Of a stretch of DNA of 64,000 nt, positions 33,862 to 42,846 are shown in pieces. How positions within the stretch are numbered: the first letter of the stretch is position 1; the number at the start of each line of letters is the position of its first letter. Under the pieces are notes generated by a model. That model saw only the letters and a program-made list of their open reading frames with translations, was not told the DNA's origin and did not search any database. The stretch comes from Actinoallomurus liliacearum (GTDB taxonomy: Bacteria > Actinomycetota > Actinomycetes > Streptosporangiales > Streptosporangiaceae), in contig NZ_BAABHJ010000008.1 in the NCBI RefSeq assembly GCF_039542035.1, positions 744,001-808,000 on the forward strand, given 5' to 3'. Both the position numbers and the translations under genes were made by a program.

Positions 33862-34161
33862 TCAGGTTCGGATACCGAGCCTACGCGCCGCCCGCTGGCG
33901 CTGGCGGGCGGACCGCTGACGACGCAGCCGCTTCACCAGCATCGGGTCGTGCTCCAGCGCCTCGGGGCGGTCGATCAGCCGGCCCAGGATCTGGTAGTAG
34001 CGGGTCGACGACACGTCGAACAGCTCCCGGATCGCCTGCTCCTTGGCACCGGGGTGCTTCCACCACTGTCGTTCGAAGTCGAGGATGTTGCGGTCGCGCT
34101 CGTCCAGGCGGCCGTCGTCTTCCTTGTCAGGGCCATCGCCCCGGGCGTTCGCCGGTTGCAT
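33862..34161 (-). CDS. DUF3263 protein
   Basis: A 99-residue small basic protein of the actinobacterial DUF3263 family. The conserved core ILDFERQWWKHPGAKEQAIRELFDVSSTRYYQILGRLID resembles a helix-turn-helix, and the C-terminus is very rich in Arg (KRLRRQRSARQRQRAARRLG). DNA binding is therefore likely but unproven. The gene sits upstream of otsB on the same strand with an 87-bp gap that contains GC-rich repeats; co-transcription is possible. Confidence 0.88.
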   Translation of the reverse strand: MQPANARGDGPDKEDDGRLDERDRNILDFERQWWKHPGAKEQAIRELFDVSSTRYYQILGRLIDRPEALEHDPMLVKRLRRQRSARQRQRAARRLGIRT

Positions 34162-34260
34162 CAGGTCCCCTCTTTACGGGTCGGGGGGCTGTCATGCTAC
34201 GCGTGATCGGCGACTTGTTCGCGGTGTTCGCCGGGACGGGCCTCGACGTAGTCTGCAAGC

Positions 34261-35079
34261 GTGGCGCCCACCAAATGCGTATCGCTGCTGACCGACTACG
34301 GGCTGGAGGACGGGTTCGTGGCGGCCTGTCACGGGGTGATCGCGCGGATCGCCCCGGCCGCCCGCGTCATCGACATCAGCCACCTGGTCCCGCCCGCCGA
34401 CGTGCGACGCGGGGCCGCCATCCTCGCCCAGACGGTGCCGTACCTCCCCGAGGGCGTGCACGTCGCGGTCGTCGATCCCGGTGTCGGCACGACGCGGCGA
34501 GCCGTGGCGGTGGCCGGCGGCGGCCGGATCTTCGTGGGGCCGGACAACGGCGTGTTGTCCTGGTGCGTCCCCGACAGCGACGCGCGCGCCTTCGAGCTGA
34601 CCAACCGCACGCTGTGGCTGGAGCCCCTGTCGGCGACGTTCCACGGCCGCGACGTGTTCGCGCCGGTGGCGGCGCACCTGGCGGCGGGCCTGGACATCGC
34701 GGCCGTCGGAGAGGAGTTCGACGTCTCCGACCTCGTGACGCTGCCCCGGCCGACCCGCCGCGTCCAGGAGGGCACGGTCGACGGCGAGGTGCTGACCGTG
34801 GACCGGTTCGGCAACGTGCAGCTCTCCGTGACCGCCGATGACCTGCGCCGGATCGGCGCGGTCATCGGGGTGCCGCTGGGCATCGTGCTCGGGCGCCGGA
34901 CGCTCACGGTGCCGTACCGCGAGACGTTCGGCGCCGTGCCTCCCGGGGAGCTGGTCGCCTACGTCGACTCGGCGGGCTGCCTGGCGCTCGCGGTGAACTC
35001 CGGAAACGCGGCGCAGCGCCTGGGTCTGCCACCGGGAGCGCACGTCCGCGTCGCCGCCGCGCTCGCGTCGACGTACTGA
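34261..35079 (+). CDS. SAM hydroxide adenosyltransferase (DUF62)
   Basis: A 272-residue enzyme of the family that splits S-adenosylmethionine to adenosine and methionine using water. Signatures are SLLTDYGLEDGFVAACHGVI at the N-terminus, DISHLVPPADVRRGA, VVDPGVGTTRR and FVGPDNGVLSW, with FHGRDVFAPVAAHL; residues following these match the SAM-binding Asp and Arg/His positions known for the family. GTG 34261 starts it. It is interesting beside a window with a SAM riboswitch, as it would lower SAM. Confidence 0.9.
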   Translation: MAPTKCVSLLTDYGLEDGFVAACHGVIARIAPAARVIDISHLVPPADVRRGAAILAQTVPYLPEGVHVAVVDPGVGTTRRAVAVAGGGRIFVGPDNGVLSWCVPDSDARAFELTNRTLWLEPLSATFHGRDVFAPVAAHLAAGLDIAAVGEEFDVSDLVTLPRPTRRVQEGTVDGEVLTVDRFGNVQLSVTADDLRRIGAVIGVPLGIVLGRRTLTVPYRETFGAVPPGELVAYVDSAGCLALAVNSGNAAQRLGLPPGAHVRVAAALASTY

Positions 35080-35118
35080 ACCCAAAGGAAACGTCAAGTC
35101 CGCAGGTCCGAATGCGGC

Positions 35119-36324
35119 ATGATCTCCGCCATGGGATTTTCGCGTTCCGACTGGCGCCTGATCGCCATCACCGTGGTGGCGACCGCGGCGGCCGGTGTCA
35201 CGCACTTCGGCAAGATCGGCGGTACGGTCGTCCCGTTCGTCGTCGCGGCGATCGCCCTGGCGCTGCTGGCGAGCCTGGTCGGGCGCAGCGTCGAGAACCT
35301 GGCCGACCGGCTGGGCGCGGGGGCGACCGGCGTCGTCCAGAGCGCGCTCGGCAACCTCCCCGAGCTGTTCGTCGTCCTGTTCGCCCTGCAGAAGAAGCTG
35401 TACGACGTGGCGACGGCCACGATCGTCGGCAGCATCCTCGCCAACGTCCTGCTCGTCCTGGGACTGGCGTTCCTGCTCGGCGGGATCAAGAACGGGCCGC
35501 AGAAGTTCGGCAGTGAGGCCGCCCGCACCCTGTCCACGCTGCTGGTCCTGTCGGTCGCGGCGCTGCTGGTGCCCTCCCTCACCGCGGCGCTCGGCTCGCA
35601 CGCGACCAAGGCGGCGCTGCACGAGCGCAACCTCTCGGTCGTGGTGTCCATCCTGCTGCTCTGCCTGTTCGCCGTGTCGCTGCCCAGCTCGATCAAGCGG
35701 CAGAAGGCCGACGAGGCGCACGCCCCGGCGGAGCTGCCCGTGAAGGCCGCCGCCCTGAGCGCGGAGGGGACCGCCGTCGGCGACGGCGTGGCCGGAACCG
35801 CCGAGCCGGCCGCGGCGAAGCCGGAGCCCGCCGCGGCCACGGCGAAGGAGTCCGCCCACGGGCCGACGTGGCCGCTGGCCGTCGCCCTGACCATGCTGGC
35901 CGTCACCGGAGTCGGCGCGGCGTTCGTCTCCGACTGGTTCGTGGCCGCCCTCGAGCCCGCGATGGACTCCCTGGGCATCTCCCAGGCGTTCGCCGGACTC
36001 GTCATCGTGGCGATCGCCGGGAACGCCGTCGAGAACGTCGTCGGCATCCAGCTCGCCCTCAAGAACCAGTCAGACTTCGCGCTGTCGGTCATCCTGCAGA
36101 GCCCGCTGCAGATCGCCCTGGTCGTCGCGCCCGCCCTCGTCCTGCTCTCCCCGCTGGTCGGCGCGTCCTTCACCCTCGTGCTGTCGCCGCTCCTCATCGC
36201 CGTGCTCATCATGGCCGTCGTGATCACCGTGCTGGTCGTCCTCGACGGCGAGTCGAACTGGCTCGAGGGCGCGACGCTGATGGTGCTGTACGGGATCATC
36301 GCCACGGCGTTCTGGTGGGGATGA
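35119..36324 (+). CDS. Calcium/proton exchanger (CaCA superfamily)
   Basis: A 401-residue antiporter with about 11 membrane helices. The two alpha-repeats carrying the ion-binding acidic residues are SALGNLPELFVVLFALQK (TM2) and AGNAVENVVGIQLALKN (TM7), as in CAX proteins. The halves are joined by a 50-residue Ala/Glu/Pro-rich cytoplasmic loop (about 195-250). ATG 35119 and ATG 35131 are both possible starts. The downstream MarR gene overlaps its stop, so the two may be coupled. Confidence 0.88.
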   Translation: MISAMGFSRSDWRLIAITVVATAAAGVTHFGKIGGTVVPFVVAAIALALLASLVGRSVENLADRLGAGATGVVQSALGNLPELFVVLFALQKKLYDVATATIVGSILANVLLVLGLAFLLGGIKNGPQKFGSEAARTLSTLLVLSVAALLVPSLTAALGSHATKAALHERNLSVVVSILLLCLFAVSLPSSIKRQKADEAHAPAELPVKAAALSAEGTAVGDGVAGTAEPAAAKPEPAAATAKESAHGPTWPLAVALTMLAVTGVGAAFVSDWFVAALEPAMDSLGISQAFAGLVIVAIAGNAVENVVGIQLALKNQSDFALSVILQSPLQIALVVAPALVLLSPLVGASFTLVLSPLLIAVLIMAVVITVLVVLDGESNWLEGATLMVLYGIIATAFWWG

Positions 36325-36950
36325 TCCCGCCAGATGCGTGCGGAGGTGACGCGCTGAATTACTGTGACGATGTGGGTACCGACATCGACCCGAGCGTCGC
36401 GGAGATCGAGCAGGCCGCGTTCCAGCTCCGCAGACTCTGGGTCAAGCCGCAGCTGCTACGGCGGCTGCGCGAGAGCTGCGAAAACGGACGCGGCATCCAG
36501 CTGTCCAACCTGATGGTCATCTACGCCGTCGCCCGGCAGGGCGAGGAGCGCGGTGACGTCACCGTCGGCGCCGTCGCCGAACTCCTCGATGTCGACCCGT
36601 CGACCGCCAGCCGGCTCGTCGGTCACGCCATCGACGCCGGCTTCGTCTCCCGCCGGGCGTCACCGGTCGACGCCCGGCGCGCCCACCTGCAGCTGACCGA
36701 CGCGGGCTGCCGGATCAAGCTGATGGCCGACGAGTTCCGCCGGCACTTCATCGGCCGGCTCGTCGCCGACTGGACTCCGGACGAACGCTCGGAGTTCGCC
36801 CGGCTGCTGCGCCGCTTCAGCGACGCGGCGGCCGGTGTCTCCATCGACGAAGAGGAGGCCGGCAGGCTCCTGGAGGCGGCGACACCGGCCGCCGACCGGT
36901 CCCACGAGACCTCCCCGGAGGTCACGCGGCACCGCCCGAACGGCTCTTAG
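36321..36950 (+). CDS. MarR-family regulator
   Basis: A winged-helix regulator of up to 209 residues. The DNA-binding part is VTVGAVAELLDVDPSTASRLVGHAIDAGFVSRRASPVDARRAHLQLTDAG. The most upstream start, ATG 36321, overlaps the exchanger stop (ATGA). However GGAGG at 36342-36346 is ideally placed for a CTG at 36354, giving 198 residues; I report the longer form but the true start is uncertain. The last 25 residues are polar. It may regulate the exchanger. Confidence 0.8.
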   Translation: MIPPDACGGDALNYCDDVGTDIDPSVAEIEQAAFQLRRLWVKPQLLRRLRESCENGRGIQLSNLMVIYAVARQGEERGDVTVGAVAELLDVDPSTASRLVGHAIDAGFVSRRASPVDARRAHLQLTDAGCRIKLMADEFRRHFIGRLVADWTPDERSEFARLLRRFSDAAAGVSIDEEEAGRLLEAATPAADRSHETSPEVTRHRPNGS

Positions 36951-36958
36951 CGTCCGCC

Positions 36959-37201
36959 TCAGGAGCGCAGGACGGCCAGCCGCTCCCGGTACTCCTCCTC
37001 GTCGATCTCACCCCGCGCGTACCGCTCGGCGAGCACGGACTCCGCGCCGCCCGGTGACTTCGCGCGCCGCCAGAGCAGGTAGCCGCCTCCGCCGAGGACG
37101 AGCAGCCAGAACAGACCGAACGCGAGGGGGATGACGGGCCACCAGCCGTGGCCGCCTCCGTCGTGCCAGGGACCGTGCCCGGCCAGGATCATCGCTTCCA
37201 T
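36959..37201 (-). CDS. SHOCT-domain membrane protein
   Basis: An 80-residue protein: His/Gly-rich N-terminus (GHGPWHDGGGHGWW), one membrane helix at about 20-43 (IPLAFGLFWLLVLGGGGYLLW), and a C-terminal SHOCT motif LAERYARGEIDEEEYRERLAVL. The SHOCT element is a short oligomerisation module. The start ATG 37201 is internal to a longer frame that reads through repeats. It is convergent with the MarR gene, 8 bp apart. Confidence 0.88.
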   Translation of the reverse strand: MEAMILAGHGPWHDGGGHGWWPVIPLAFGLFWLLVLGGGGYLLWRRAKSPGGAESVLAERYARGEIDEEEYRERLAVLRS

Positions 37202-37310
37202 GCCCCGATCGTGCGCCCGCGTCACCCGCCGGGTCGTCCTACGGCGGGAGGCTTCCGCCGTACGCCGGGCGGAGCAGACGAGACCAGGCTCCCGGACCGG
37301 CACCGTTGAA

Positions 37311-37438
37311 CAGGCGCGCCCAGACCGGCACCACCGAGCAGGCGAGCTCAAGCCCCGGACCGGCAACGCCGAGCAGGCGAGCTCAAGCCCCGGACCGGCA
37401 ACGCCGAGCAGGCGAGGTCAAGCCCCTGCGTGGGCACC
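37311..37438. repeat. 35-bp tandem repeat
   Basis: A unit beginning GGCGAGCTCAAGCCCCGGAC is repeated exactly at 37341-37375 and 37376-37410, with a decayed unit before (37311-37340) and a partial one after. The array occupies the gap 37202-37596 between SHOCT and mycosin genes; no gene is seen there. Confidence 0.8.
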
Positions 37439-37596
37439 GCCGAGACCGTCCGCTGCGTTCCGGGCCGCCGGAGCAGTTCCGCGACGCCGCGTGACGGTCC
37501 GGGTCCCCAGCGCTCCGAAAACGGTACTTCGTGGGAGCGTTCCGCGCCCCTCCCGTGGCAGAATGACGCCCGCCGCCGATACCGGGGAGGGAACCG

Positions 37597-40047
37597 GTGC
37601 CCGTGTCCGAGCCCCGCCGCACCTTTCCTCGCCTCGTCTCCGCGCTCCTGGCCGGAGCAGCCGTCGCGGTCCTGTCCATCCCGGCCGCCCAGTCCGCCGT
37701 GCCCGGCCGGCCCCAGCGTCCGGCCGTCCGTACGGCAACGGCCGACCTGTTCCGCGGCCAACAGTGGACACTGGGCGCTCTGCACCTTCCGCGGGCCTGG
37801 AAGTACTCCCGTGGCAACGGAGTGACGGTCGCCGTGCTCGACACCGGGGTCGACGGCCACCAGCCGGACCTCACGGGACGTGTGATCGACGGCCCCGACT
37901 TCACCGGCCACGCGCGCAAACCGGGCACTCGCTACTGGGGCCGCCACGGCACCGAGATGGCCAGCCTGATCGCGGGACACGGTCACGGCACCGGCGGCAG
38001 CGCGGGCATCATGGGCGTGGCGCCGGAGGCGAAGGTCCTGTCCATCCGGGTCACCTGGGAGCTGGGCGACCCGATGCGGAACGACCACGCGCAGGTGGCG
38101 CACTCCCGTGACTCCATCGCCAAGGGCATCCGGTACGCCACCGACCACGGCGCGCAGGTCATCAGCATGTCCCTCGGCGGCGGCAAGCTGTTCTACAACG
38201 GCAACCCGCTGGAAGAGTCGGCGATCAAGTACGCCCTGGACAAGGGCGTCGTCCTCGTGGCGTCGTCCGGCAACGACGGCGCCACCGGGAACCGCCGCAA
38301 CTATCCGGCCGCCTACCCCGGTGTGATCGCCGTCGGCGCGGTCGACCGGGCTTTCAAACCGGCCAAGTTCACGAACCGCCACGCGTACGTCTCGGTCGCG
38401 GCGCCCGGCGTCGAGATCGTCAGCGCCGACGTGGCGGGCCACGGCTACGTCCTGGGCACCGGGACCAGTTCGTCGGCCGCGCTCGTCGCCGGGGTCAGCG
38501 CGCTGGTGAAGGCCCGCTATCCGCACCTGTCGGCGGCCGAGGTCAAGCAGGCGCTCGAACAGGGCACGACCCACCACCCGGCCGACGGCCGGAACCCCGC
38601 GATCGGCACCGGCGTGGCCGACGCCCTGGGGTCGCTGCGCGCGGCCGCGCGCATCAACAAGGCCGAACACGGCGGCGCGACCGTCGACCAGCCGCAGTCC
38701 TCGTCCACCCGACCGGGCGCCACCGGGCATCCGGCGGGCGGCGGCCCGGATCTCATGCTCGTCGCCGTCCTCAGCGGCGGCGGCACGCTCCTCGTGCTCA
38801 GCCTGATCCTGGGCTGGCGGCAACGCCGCAGACGCCTCGCCCGCGCCGCGGCCGACGCAGAGGAGGACCCCGCCCCGCCGGTCGCCGCCTCCAGCCGTGC
38901 GGAGGACGATCCCCGGCGGCCACGCCCGCCCGCGCACGCCCCTCGGCAGGGCGGATCGTCGGGCCGCTCGCCCTGGGAGCCCAGGGCGTCCGAGACGCCC
39001 TCCCCCTGGGAACCACGGTCGACCCGGTCGCCGTCGCCGTGGGAGCCCCGCTCCCCCGAGCCTCCGTCGCCGTGGGAGTCCCGCTCCCCCGAGCCGTCGG
39101 CGGCCCGGGAGCCGCTGCCGCCGGACCTCACACCGGGACTCTCCGGTCGCCCCGACGTCTCACCGCGGCCGGGTCAGGGCGAGCCCGGCTCCGCCACCGC
39201 CCGGTGGCGGTCCCGCCAGTCGGAGCCCCCGCCCGGGACTCCGGCGTCGCCCGGGGGTCCGGCGTCGCCCGGCGGTGGGTTCCCCGACACCGGTCCGCCT
39301 CCCACGTCCGGGTCGCCCGATCCGGCGCCCTTCTCCCGTACGAGCGACCGGTCCCCCGCCGAGCCGTCGCCCTGGTCAGGGGCCGCCCCGGCGGAGCCAC
39401 CCCGCACCGAGCCCTTCGCCGCCCCGGCATGGTCCCCGGCGGCGGACCGCGCGCCCTCCTCCGGCCCGGGGCTGCCACCGGCTGCGGACGGCCGACTCCC
39501 CTCCGGACCGGGAACGCCGCCGGCGACCGACAGCGTGCCCTCCGCCGGCCCGGGGGTACCGCCCGCGGCGGACGGCGGACTCCCCTCCGGCCCGGAGGTA
39601 CCGTCGGCGGCCGGCGGGAGGCCCTCCTCCGGCCCACCGTCCTTCGCGCCGCCGGCCGGGCCGGCGTCTCCGGCGGAGCCCTCGGGAGCCCCAGACGAGC
39701 CGGCGCCGGCCGACCCCGTACGTCCGCCGTCCGCACCGGAACGCCGGCCGTTCTGGACGCCGCCGGGCGAGCGCGGTGACGAGACGACGTCCGGCGGCCG
39801 GTTCCCGGACGTCCGGGGCGCGGACCCGCTCAGCGACGGGCCGATCGACTCCTCCGACGTCGGCACTCCGCTCGCGGACGAGAGCTGGGACAGCATCCAC
39901 CGCGGGTTCGACCGGCTGAAGGAGGACACCCGCAACTGGGGGTCACCGCTGGACGGCGGAATGTTCGGCTGGTCGAGCTCGTGGAGCTCGTCGGAGGAGA
40001 CCACGGACCCGCCGCCCGCCGAACCCGACGACGAATCCGAGACCTGA
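37597..40047 (+). CDS. Mycosin-like S8 serine protease with long cytosolic tail
   Basis: An 816-residue membrane-anchored subtilisin. A signal peptide covers about 1-34. The triad is Asp82 (VAVLDTGVDG), His117 (GRHGTEMASL) and Ser291 (GTGTSSSAALVAG), with oxyanion Asn226 (ASSGNDG). A membrane helix at about 386-407 anchors it, as in type VII secretion mycosins. Unusually, about 400 residues follow on the cytosolic side: four SPWEPR/SPWESR repeats (about 456-500), then Pro/Gly/Ser-rich repeats, ending in an acidic Trp-containing tail. GTG 37597 follows GGGGAGGG. No EccC, EsxA or PPE gene is nearby. Confidence 0.88.
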   Translation: MPVSEPRRTFPRLVSALLAGAAVAVLSIPAAQSAVPGRPQRPAVRTATADLFRGQQWTLGALHLPRAWKYSRGNGVTVAVLDTGVDGHQPDLTGRVIDGPDFTGHARKPGTRYWGRHGTEMASLIAGHGHGTGGSAGIMGVAPEAKVLSIRVTWELGDPMRNDHAQVAHSRDSIAKGIRYATDHGAQVISMSLGGGKLFYNGNPLEESAIKYALDKGVVLVASSGNDGATGNRRNYPAAYPGVIAVGAVDRAFKPAKFTNRHAYVSVAAPGVEIVSADVAGHGYVLGTGTSSSAALVAGVSALVKARYPHLSAAEVKQALEQGTTHHPADGRNPAIGTGVADALGSLRAAARINKAEHGGATVDQPQSSSTRPGATGHPAGGGPDLMLVAVLSGGGTLLVLSLILGWRQRRRRLARAAADAEEDPAPPVAASSRAEDDPRRPRPPAHAPRQGGSSGRSPWEPRASETPSPWEPRSTRSPSPWEPRSPEPPSPWESRSPEPSAAREPLPPDLTPGLSGRPDVSPRPGQGEPGSATARWRSRQSEPPPGTPASPGGPASPGGGFPDTGPPPTSGSPDPAPFSRTSDRSPAEPSPWSGAAPAEPPRTEPFAAPAWSPAADRAPSSGPGLPPAADGRLPSGPGTPPATDSVPSAGPGVPPAADGGLPSGPEVPSAAGGRPSSGPPSFAPPAGPASPAEPSGAPDEPAPADPVRPPSAPERRPFWTPPGERGDETTSGGRFPDVRGADPLSDGPIDSSDVGTPLADESWDSIHRGFDRLKEDTRNWGSPLDGGMFGWSSSWSSSEETTDPPPAEPDDESET

Positions 40048-40147
40048 CGGGGGCTAACCCCACCTCCGCGACGCCTGCCGTCCCCATGGGCGGGACCGGG
40101 CGTTCCCGATAGCGTGCTGGGCAGTCCGACGGGGAGGGAGTTCACTC

Positions 40148-40936
40148 GTGCGTAGAGGTGGCCTGGCCCTGCCGCTGCTCGCCGTCCTCGCCCTCTCCGG
40201 GTGCGGCTTCGGGGTGCGCTTCGGCGATTACAAGCACAAATTCACCTCCGACGTCACCGTGAGCGGTCCGGTGAAGGTCGTGAACATCAACTCCGGCACC
40301 GGTCGGGTGACCGTCACGCCGGGCGGCACCCAGGTGAGGATCCACCGGATCGTCCGGTACCAGGACGGCAGACCGCACTTCGGCCAGCGGCTCGACGCCG
40401 GAACCCTGACGTTCACCAAGGACTGCTCGCGCTGCACCATCGACTACGAGCTGGCGGTCCCCGCCTCCGTCGCCGTCCGGGCCCACTCCGACAGCGGCGG
40501 GATCGACGTCCGCGGGGGCGCGACCGCCGACGCGAGCAGCGACTCGGGCTCCGTGACGGTGCGTTCGGTCAAGGGCGCGGTCCGGGCCCACAGCAACTCG
40601 GGCGCGGTCGTGGTCAAGGACGTCGGCGGTCCCCTCGACCTCATGACCGACTCCGCGTCGATCCGCGCCGTCCGGCTGGGCTCGCCGACCGTGCGGGCGA
40701 AGTCCGACTCCGGCAGCATCCGGCTCGAGTTCGCCACCGCGCCCACGGACGTACGCGCGACGACCGACTCCGCGTCACTCCGCGTCGCGGTCCCCGGCGG
40801 CCCGTACAACGTGGACGCCGAGACCGGCAGCGGCGGCAGAGACGTCTCCGGCGTTCCGCACAACCCGAACGCTCCGCGACGGCTCTACCTGCGCACCGAC
40901 TCGGGCCAGTTGACCGCCGAGCAGACGACGCCCTGA
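40148..40936 (+). CDS. DUF4097 beta-strand-repeat lipoprotein
   Basis: A 262-residue secreted lipoprotein. The lipobox LALSGC puts the lipidated Cys at residue 19. The rest is a right-handed beta-helix-like repeat typical of DUF4097, with recurring HSDSGGIDV, SSDSGSVTV, HSNSGAVVV, TDSASIRA and SDSGSIRL turns. The function of this family is unknown; adhesin-like surface roles are often suspected. GTG 40148 follows GGGGAGGGAG. It follows the mycosin by 100 bp and could be co-expressed. Confidence 0.88.
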   Translation: MRRGGLALPLLAVLALSGCGFGVRFGDYKHKFTSDVTVSGPVKVVNINSGTGRVTVTPGGTQVRIHRIVRYQDGRPHFGQRLDAGTLTFTKDCSRCTIDYELAVPASVAVRAHSDSGGIDVRGGATADASSDSGSVTVRSVKGAVRAHSNSGAVVVKDVGGPLDLMTDSASIRAVRLGSPTVRAKSDSGSIRLEFATAPTDVRATTDSASLRVAVPGGPYNVDAETGSGGRDVSGVPHNPNAPRRLYLRTDSGQLTAEQTTP

Positions 40937-41043
40937 GGCGGCGCCGCGCGCCCGCTTCCTGAACCGTTGATGGCCGCGAAGCATCCGTCCCAAGAAGCCT
41001 CTTTTGCCACAAGGCTTCCGATCAGGGGGTCGGAGGGTGAACC

Positions 41044-41514
41044 ATGCTTCTTATGCGGGAAACAACGGTTCCGGCAACGTCGTACGCCGACCGCGCGATG
41101 GCGCGGGTGGCCTCGTGGCCCGGTGTACGCAGCGGACGCGCCGCCTGCGGCCTCGGTACGGCACTGAAGGTCGGCGGTCGCCAGCTCGCGCACGTGCACG
41201 CCGACGGCTGCGCGGAGTTGCGGCTGACCTGGCCGGTCATCGGCCGGCTCCGCCGCCCTCTCCTGGAGTCCGGCCGCGTGCAACTGGCCCCCGGCGGGGA
41301 CTGGATCCGCGTACGGCTCGACACCGACGGCGACGTCGACCTGTTCGCCTCCCTGGCCAGCGTCGCCATCAAGGCGAACACCTCCGCAGGGCGCCGGAGA
41401 ACCGCCGGGGCCTGCATGACGATGGCGCAGGCCAAGGTCAAGGAGGCCATGCGGTCCGGCCGCCCGGCCGCCGTACCGGACGACCTGCGCGAGCCCCGCC
41501 TCCGCACTCCGTAA
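41044..41514 (+). CDS. Luciferase-family (DUF5519) protein
   Basis: A 156-residue protein of the small 'luciferase family' (DUF5519) group, not related to bacterial LuxAB in mechanism. The conserved run LAHVHADGCAELRLTWPVIGRLRRPLLESGRV and the later IRVRLDTDGDVDLFASLASVAI are characteristic. No membrane or signal segment. The C-terminus is Arg/Pro-rich. Function unknown. Confidence 0.75.
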   Translation: MLLMRETTVPATSYADRAMARVASWPGVRSGRAACGLGTALKVGGRQLAHVHADGCAELRLTWPVIGRLRRPLLESGRVQLAPGGDWIRVRLDTDGDVDLFASLASVAIKANTSAGRRRTAGACMTMAQAKVKEAMRSGRPAAVPDDLREPRLRTP

Positions 41515-41543
41515 CGCGCACGAGGCGGTGCGGGCTCCACCGT

Positions 41544-41590
41544 GATCGTCGGCGGTTACTGCCCAAAGAGCGCAGCGTGCGCCAGTGAGA
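41544..41590. repeat. Degenerate copy of the 47-bp palindromic repeat
   Basis: AAAGAGCGCAGCG-TGCGCCAGTGA matches the conserved half of the repeats at 20040 and 55303; the other half is diverged. It lies in the 41515-41837 gap. The same gap has a startless frame ending at 41706 (AFGGTDPLPRDDN) that I cannot identify. Confidence 0.45.
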
Positions 41591-41837
41591 ATGATCACCC
41601 ATCTGCCGCAAAGGACGCCCTGTCGGCTGTCGCCTTCGGCGGGACCGACCCGCTGCCGCGCGACGACAACGCGATCGCCGCGCCGCAGGCCGCCAGGAAG
41701 CTCTGAGTCCTCGGCCCCGACAGGCCGAGACCGGTCCAACGAGCGGGTGCGGCGCATGAGCGCCGCCCCGTGACATGAGGTGGGAGGGGATCGATCCCTT
41801 CCCACCTTCTGCGTGATGCGATGGCATCATCAAAAAC

Positions 41838-42503
41838 GTGACGGTCGATGGAGCCGGGGCGGCGGTCTTCCGTGAAGGGGCCACGGTGGTCCGGCGGGAC
41901 GTGCTGCGCGGGAAAGTGTGGTCGGCGACCCCCTGCCGGGTGATCCGTGACAGCGGCGCCACGCTGATGCTCGCCTGCTGGCCGGGCGTCGAGATGCTCG
42001 CGCCGACCACCTGGATCGAATGGCTCCGCACCGGTGACCACACCGTGCGCGGACAGGCCGTCCCGAACCTGGCCGCCGGCCGCTGGGAACTCGACCGGTG
42101 GGTGTGGCGGGACACCACCCTGCTCCTGCGGTACGAAGCCGACCGGCACTTCAGCGTCAGCCGGTTCTTCGACGCCGAGGGCCGCTGCGGCGGCTGGTAC
42201 GTCGACTTCATCCGCCCCGTTCAGCGGACACCCGTCGGCGTCGACACCTTCGACCTGCTGGTGGACCTGGTCGTGGCCGCGGACCTGTCGGAGCACCGCT
42301 GGAAGGACGAGGACGAATACGCCCAGGCGCGCCGCCTGGGGCTGATCGACGACGCGCTCCACCGGCGCGTCGACACCGCGCGGCAGCAGGTCGTCTCCCT
42401 CATCGAGTCCCGCCAGGGCCCCTTCGCCGACGACTGGTCGTCGTGGCAACGCGATCCGTCCTGGCCGGTACCGAGACTCCCCCAGGAGACGCCCGCCGAT
42501 TGA
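41838..42503 (+). CDS. DUF402 (FomD-like) protein
   Basis: A 221-residue protein of the DUF402 family, related to FomD and ribonuclease FAU-1-type domains, which hydrolyse nucleotide conjugates or diphosphates. Recognised strands are RWVWRDTTLLLRYEADRHFSVSRFFDAEGRCGGWYVDFIRPVQRT and FDLLVDLVVAADLSEHRWKDEDEYAQA, the latter holding the acidic metal-binding cluster. Start at 41838. No linked pathway gene, so the substrate is unknown. Confidence 0.85.
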   Translation: MTVDGAGAAVFREGATVVRRDVLRGKVWSATPCRVIRDSGATLMLACWPGVEMLAPTTWIEWLRTGDHTVRGQAVPNLAAGRWELDRWVWRDTTLLLRYEADRHFSVSRFFDAEGRCGGWYVDFIRPVQRTPVGVDTFDLLVDLVVAADLSEHRWKDEDEYAQARRLGLIDDALHRRVDTARQQVVSLIESRQGPFADDWSSWQRDPSWPVPRLPQETPAD

Positions 42504-42567
42504 GGACGCGGCACGCGCGGCCCGGCCGAAGGCGGCTACGGCGTCGGAGAGCGCGCCGCACCGGCGC

Positions 42568-42846
42568 TCAGTCGAGGGCCTCGTACTCGGGCGATGGGTC
42601 GAGCAGTTCCGGGTGCTCCCGCCAGTAGTGGGCTCCGTGGAGGGTCAGCATCGCCCAGTGCCATGCCTCGTCGTGGAAGACGAGTCCGCGGAACGGCGCG
42701 TCGCTCGCCTCGTAGGGATAGCAGTCCAGAGCCGCCGCCTCCGCCTGAGCCGGCGGCAGACCTCCGTACCGTCGCATCACCCACGCGAAGCGTCGGCGCT
42801 CGGCCTGGAGGTATTCGGCGTATTCCTCTTCGGACCAGTCGGCCAC
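42568..42846 (-). CDS. Small conserved-type hypothetical protein
   Basis: A 92-residue acidic, Trp/Tyr/Glu-rich cytoplasmic protein (MADWSEEEYAEYLQAERRRFAWVMRRYGG; FHDEAWHWAMLTLHG; ending PEYEALD). I do not recognise a family. Codon usage is like that of its neighbours, with strong third-position GC. It is convergent with the DUF402 gene and divergent from the FtsX-like operon (start 42984). Confidence 0.65.
   Translation of the reverse strand: MADWSEEEYAEYLQAERRRFAWVMRRYGGLPPAQAEAAALDCYPYEASDAPFRGLVFHDEAWHWAMLTLHGAHYWREHPELLDPSPEYEALD

Noticed and set aside
37341..37410. Possible CRISPR-like array
   Set aside because: The units are contiguous 35-bp tandem repeats without spacers, and no cas genes are present.
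37597..40936. Type VII secretion (ESX) locus
   Set aside because: Only a mycosin-like protease is present; no EccC ATPase, EccD, EsxA/B or PE/PPE-type genes are found in the window.
41590..41706. Open frame ending AFGGTDPLPRDDN in the 41.5-41.8 kb gap
   Set aside because: No start or ribosome-binding site and no family recognised; kept only as a remark.
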